From an uncultured bacterium (GTDB taxonomy: Bacteria > Cyanobacteriota > Vampirovibrionia > Gastranaerophilales > Gastranaerophilaceae), in the NCBI GenBank assembly GCA_902782905.1, contig CACZPB010000155.1, positions 1 to 7,595 on the forward strand: a DNA stretch of 7,595 bases, read 5' to 3'. A model generated the notes under the pieces. It saw only the letters and a program-made list of their open reading frames with translations, was not told the origin of the DNA and did no database searches. Of this stretch, positions 5,028-7,595 are shown piece by piece. The translations under genes and the position numbers were made by a program. Numbering within the stretch: position 1 is the first letter of the stretch; every line of letters starts with the position of its first letter.

Positions 5028-7595
5028 ATGAAAAAATATAGAAACTATATAATCGCAGCTATTATAGTTGTTACTTTTTGTATATCGATATGTTTTGTAC
5101 CAATCGGAGCTTCAAAATTAATTCCGCTTGTCGAAGCTCAAGTTTCAAAAGATTTGGGAATTAAAATTCATATCGAAAAACTTATCTTTAGATTCGGGCC
5201 GGCTCTTAAGGTTAAAGCTCCTGTTATGCACATGATGTATGAAGACGGGCAAAAGTTCGGTCAGTTTGACAATGTAAAATTCTTTATACCTTGGTCTTCT
5301 ATATTTAAAAATGATGTGACGGTAAAAAGAATATATGCAGACAATTTTATTCTGAAAGTCAATTCTACTGACAAGTACCTTGCTTCTGTTATTGAGAAGC
5401 TTAATTCGAGAGATTTTGAAGAAAATCCGAACATCAATATCAGAAAATACAGCATAAATTATAATAATCAGGATAAAAAGGAAAATTATAAAGTCACAGG
5501 CTCTAATTTAGAGATTACGAAGCTGCTTGCATACAAAAACTGGAAGCTTGATACTATAGGTCAGTTTTTTATAAACGATAAGCAGTACTTGAGTTATGAT
5601 TTATCAATCGTGCCGAATATTCCGCCGGTAGAGCTAAAGAGTGATGTGGATTTGATAAATTTTATTGAGCAAATAAAGGCTTTAGATTTTCATTCTGATA
5701 TAATTGCAGACTTAAAAATTAATGAGGGTTCTGACGGAGGAAATGTAATTTCGGGGCTCGTAAACATTGATAATATTTCTGTTTTGGATTTTGAGAGAAA
5801 AAATCCTAAGAGTTTCGTTTATTTGACTTTCTTGGGTAATAAAACCGGTATTCTTTCAAACATATATGCTACCGGAGATAAAAAAGTTTGTATTGAGGGT
5901 ATGGTTAACAATTCCAAAAAGCCTGAACTTGATTTGAAGGTCAAAACAGATAAGATAAATCTTTCGGATTTGTTCAAAAAAGTTAAGCTAATAGTGGATT
6001 GTTCTAAATTTAAAGGCGTGGACTCTCTATCAGGTACTTTGAATGCAGACTTTAGTATAAAAGGTGATATAAACAAGATTAAATCTACAGGCTTTTTTAA
6101 CTTGAAGGATGCGTCGATAAAAGCAAGCGGGCTTGATATTAACAGGATTAATTCAGAGATAGATTTATCTAACAATGTGATAACAATAAATAATGCGGTC
6201 GGATATGTAAATGGCGCGCCAATAATGCTCAAGGGCAAAATTGATAAAGAAATTGATCTTGAACTTTTGATGAGCAAGGTAGATTTGAAACATCTTTGTC
6301 CGAAAGATTTTGGTATAAAAAGAGGGGTTGTTTCTCTTGTTGCAAATGTAAGCGGCACATTTGAAAATATTGTTCATAAAGAAAATTTGCTGGTAGAAAA
6401 TTTTGTGGCGCAAAAGAATAAAAATAATATTTCATTTGATACATTAAAAATTGATACAGGCAAAGAAAATACAGCCTACATAAGCAATATTTTGATAAAG
6501 CCGGAGTTCACACAGGTTGTAAAACTTCCGCTTTTGAAGATATTAATAGACAGAGAGTTTGTGAAAATTCCTGAAACAAATATTTTTATGCCTAATTCAA
6601 GGTTAAAATTGAAGGCTGATGCAACAAATTATAATAATTCTAATTTTACATACAATCTTAATATTGACGGAAGCGTAAGTTCAAAAGACGTAAAATCTCT
6701 TGCTCCGTATTCTGCAAATTATCCGCTCAAATTCTCTGCAACGGGTAATAAAACTTTGCAAAATATTGATGCGCAAGTTTTGTTTGAAAAAGCAATGATT
6801 TTGGACGAGCCTGCTATAATCAATTTGACTTCAAAAATAGAAAACAACGCTCTTAAACTTGAAGATTTAAGCATCTCATCTTTTAAAGGAGAGTTTTCAA
6901 ATAACTTAAAAAATAATTTAAAAGGTCAAAAGAAGCTTATTGTTTCAGGCGTTATAGAAAATTTATCTAATCCTGTGTTTAAAAATGTGAGAGTGTATAT
7001 TCCGCAGCAGTTGAATGTGACTTCTTCAGATACTGTTGCGCAAATAAAGGGTGATGTTTTTGTAAACGGCAAAGTGTCTAAACCTGATGTAGTCGGTCAA
7101 ATAACTGTTCAGAATTTGATTAATCAGTTTTTGCAGCTGGCTGTTACAAATCTCTCTATAGATTTTAATAAAGACATTGCGATTATAAACTCACCGATGG
7201 TAAAAATCGGAGATTCATCAGTCGGAATAAACGGAACTGTTTCTACTGACTTATCAAAGGAATTGAATGTAAAAAATATAACAGTAAAATCAAAATATCT
7301 TAATACGGATACTTTTTTGATGTACAAGGATAGTCCTATAATGAAGTTATTACCGATAAAAATTTCTGAAGGGAAATTCTATGCAGAAAAAGCAATGATG
7401 TCCGTATATACATCTCAAATTTACTTGTCAGCTTTAACAGCGGATTTTCAGCTTAAAGACGATGTTTTGTATGCGAGAAACATAGCCTCTGAAATATTTA
7501 ACGGTAAACTTAGCGGAAATGCGGATTTTAATCTGAAAGACGAAAGTTTTATTTCAAAAATACAGGCAAGAGGAGTTAGCGCTGCACCTATTTTC
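5028..7595 (+). CDS. AsmA-like inner-membrane-anchored protein, 3' end beyond the window
   Basis: An open frame of 856 codons runs without a stop to the last base of the window. The ATG is 2 nt after the ABC ATPase stop, and a weak purine-rich GGGGAAG (5011-5017) inside that gene suggests translational coupling. The protein begins with a short basic stretch and a single membrane helix (about 7-27, YIIAAIIVVTFCISICFVPIG), after which everything should be periplasmic. Residues about 40-105 look like the AsmA N-terminal module (LGIKIHIEKLIFRFGPALKV, then SIFKNDVTVKRIYADNF). The rest is a long run of predicted alternating β-strands. The visible end, FNGKLSGNADFNLKDES followed by a hydrophobic AAPIF, looks like the AsmA C-terminal domain, so perhaps 100-250 residues are missing. 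AsmA, TamB and YhdP relatives form grooved β-structures implicated in moving phospholipids to, or assembling proteins in, the outer membrane. The exact subfamily is uncertain. Sequence composition is very AT-rich, with many Asn and Lys codons. Confidence 0.88.
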   Translation, partial: MKKYRNYIIAAIIVVTFCISICFVPIGASKLIPLVEAQVSKDLGIKIHIEKLIFRFGPALKVKAPVMHMMYEDGQKFGQFDNVKFFIPWSSIFKNDVTVKRIYADNFILKVNSTDKYLASVIEKLNSRDFEENPNINIRKYSINYNNQDKKENYKVTGSNLEITKLLAYKNWKLDTIGQFFINDKQYLSYDLSIVPNIPPVELKSDVDLINFIEQIKALDFHSDIIADLKINEGSDGGNVISGLVNIDNISVLDFERKNPKSFVYLTFLGNKTGILSNIYATGDKKVCIEGMVNNSKKPELDLKVKTDKINLSDLFKKVKLIVDCSKFKGVDSLSGTLNADFSIKGDINKIKSTGFFNLKDASIKASGLDINRINSEIDLSNNVITINNAVGYVNGAPIMLKGKIDKEIDLELLMSKVDLKHLCPKDFGIKRGVVSLVANVSGTFENIVHKENLLVENFVAQKNKNNISFDTLKIDTGKENTAYISNILIKPEFTQVVKLPLLKILIDREFVKIPETNIFMPNSRLKLKADATNYNNSNFTYNLNIDGSVSSKDVKSLAPYSANYPLKFSATGNKTLQNIDAQVLFEKAMILDEPAIINLTSKIENNALKLEDLSISSFKGEFSNNLKNNLKGQKKLIVSGVIENLSNPVFKNVRVYIPQQLNVTSSDTVAQIKGDVFVNGKVSKPDVVGQITVQNLINQFLQLAVTNLSIDFNKDIAIINSPMVKIGDSSVGINGTVSTDLSKELNVKNITVKSKYLNTDTFLMYKDSPIMKLLPIKISEGKFYAEKAMMSVYTSQIYLSALTADFQLKDDVLYARNIASEIFNGKLSGNADFNLKDESFISKIQARGVSAAPIF

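Noticed and set aside
5819..6358. A 179-codon open frame on the minus strand
   Set aside because: It lies wholly inside the AsmA-like gene, has no sensible ribosome binding site or domain, and its Leu/Ile/Ser-rich translation is what the antisense of an AT-rich β-strand gene gives.
1..7595. CRISPR arrays, insertion sequences, attachment sites, phage or toxin-antitoxin genes
   Set aside because: No spaced direct repeats, transposase or integrase motifs, terminal inverted repeats or paired small toxin-like genes were seen.

Overview
The window looks like a chromosomal segment from an AT-rich, double-membraned bacterium that uses S-layer-homology (SLH) domains to anchor its envelope. The combination of an SLH surface protein with a Gram-negative signal peptide, an AsmA-like inter-membrane protein, and a small protein starting MGL-x-A-S fits a gut member of the non-photosynthetic cyanobacterial relatives (Vampirovibrionia / Gastranaerophilales, formerly Melainabacteria). 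This assignment is inferred from protein style. A diderm Firmicute (Negativicutes) is the main alternative, and there is no rRNA or other marker gene here to settle it.

Left part (1-601, + strand): the 3' end of an unrecognised small basic helical protein, then 12 nt later a complete 110-residue coiled-coil protein. Both end at a strong hairpin terminator at 568-601, which also has a T-tract on the opposite strand and can serve the converging gene on its right.

Middle part (674-2665, - strand): one large secreted protein with a signal peptide, a cysteine-rich N-terminal segment containing a 14-residue CPC repeat, three SLH domains, and a C-terminal region of unknown function. Its DNA is visibly richer in G+C than the operon on the right (30/60 G+C in the row at 901 against 14/60 in the row at 6601). 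A 237-nt divergent intergenic region separates it from the right-hand operon. That region holds a candidate extended -10 promoter, a perfect 6+1+6 palindrome and a short G-rich island.

Right part (2903-7595, + strand): three closely packed genes that probably form one operon. The first encodes a PAS/histidine-kinase-like protein in which the phospho-accepting His and the ATP-binding motifs have been lost, so it is a predicted pseudo-kinase. The second encodes a complete MalK/UgpC-type ABC ATPase with no permease or binding protein in view. The third encodes a long AsmA-like membrane-anchored protein that runs off the right edge. Their likely common theme is envelope biogenesis or transport under the control of a non-catalytic sensor, but this is inference from adjacency. 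The most unusual element in the window is the conserved-looking but catalytically dead histidine kinase leading this operon.
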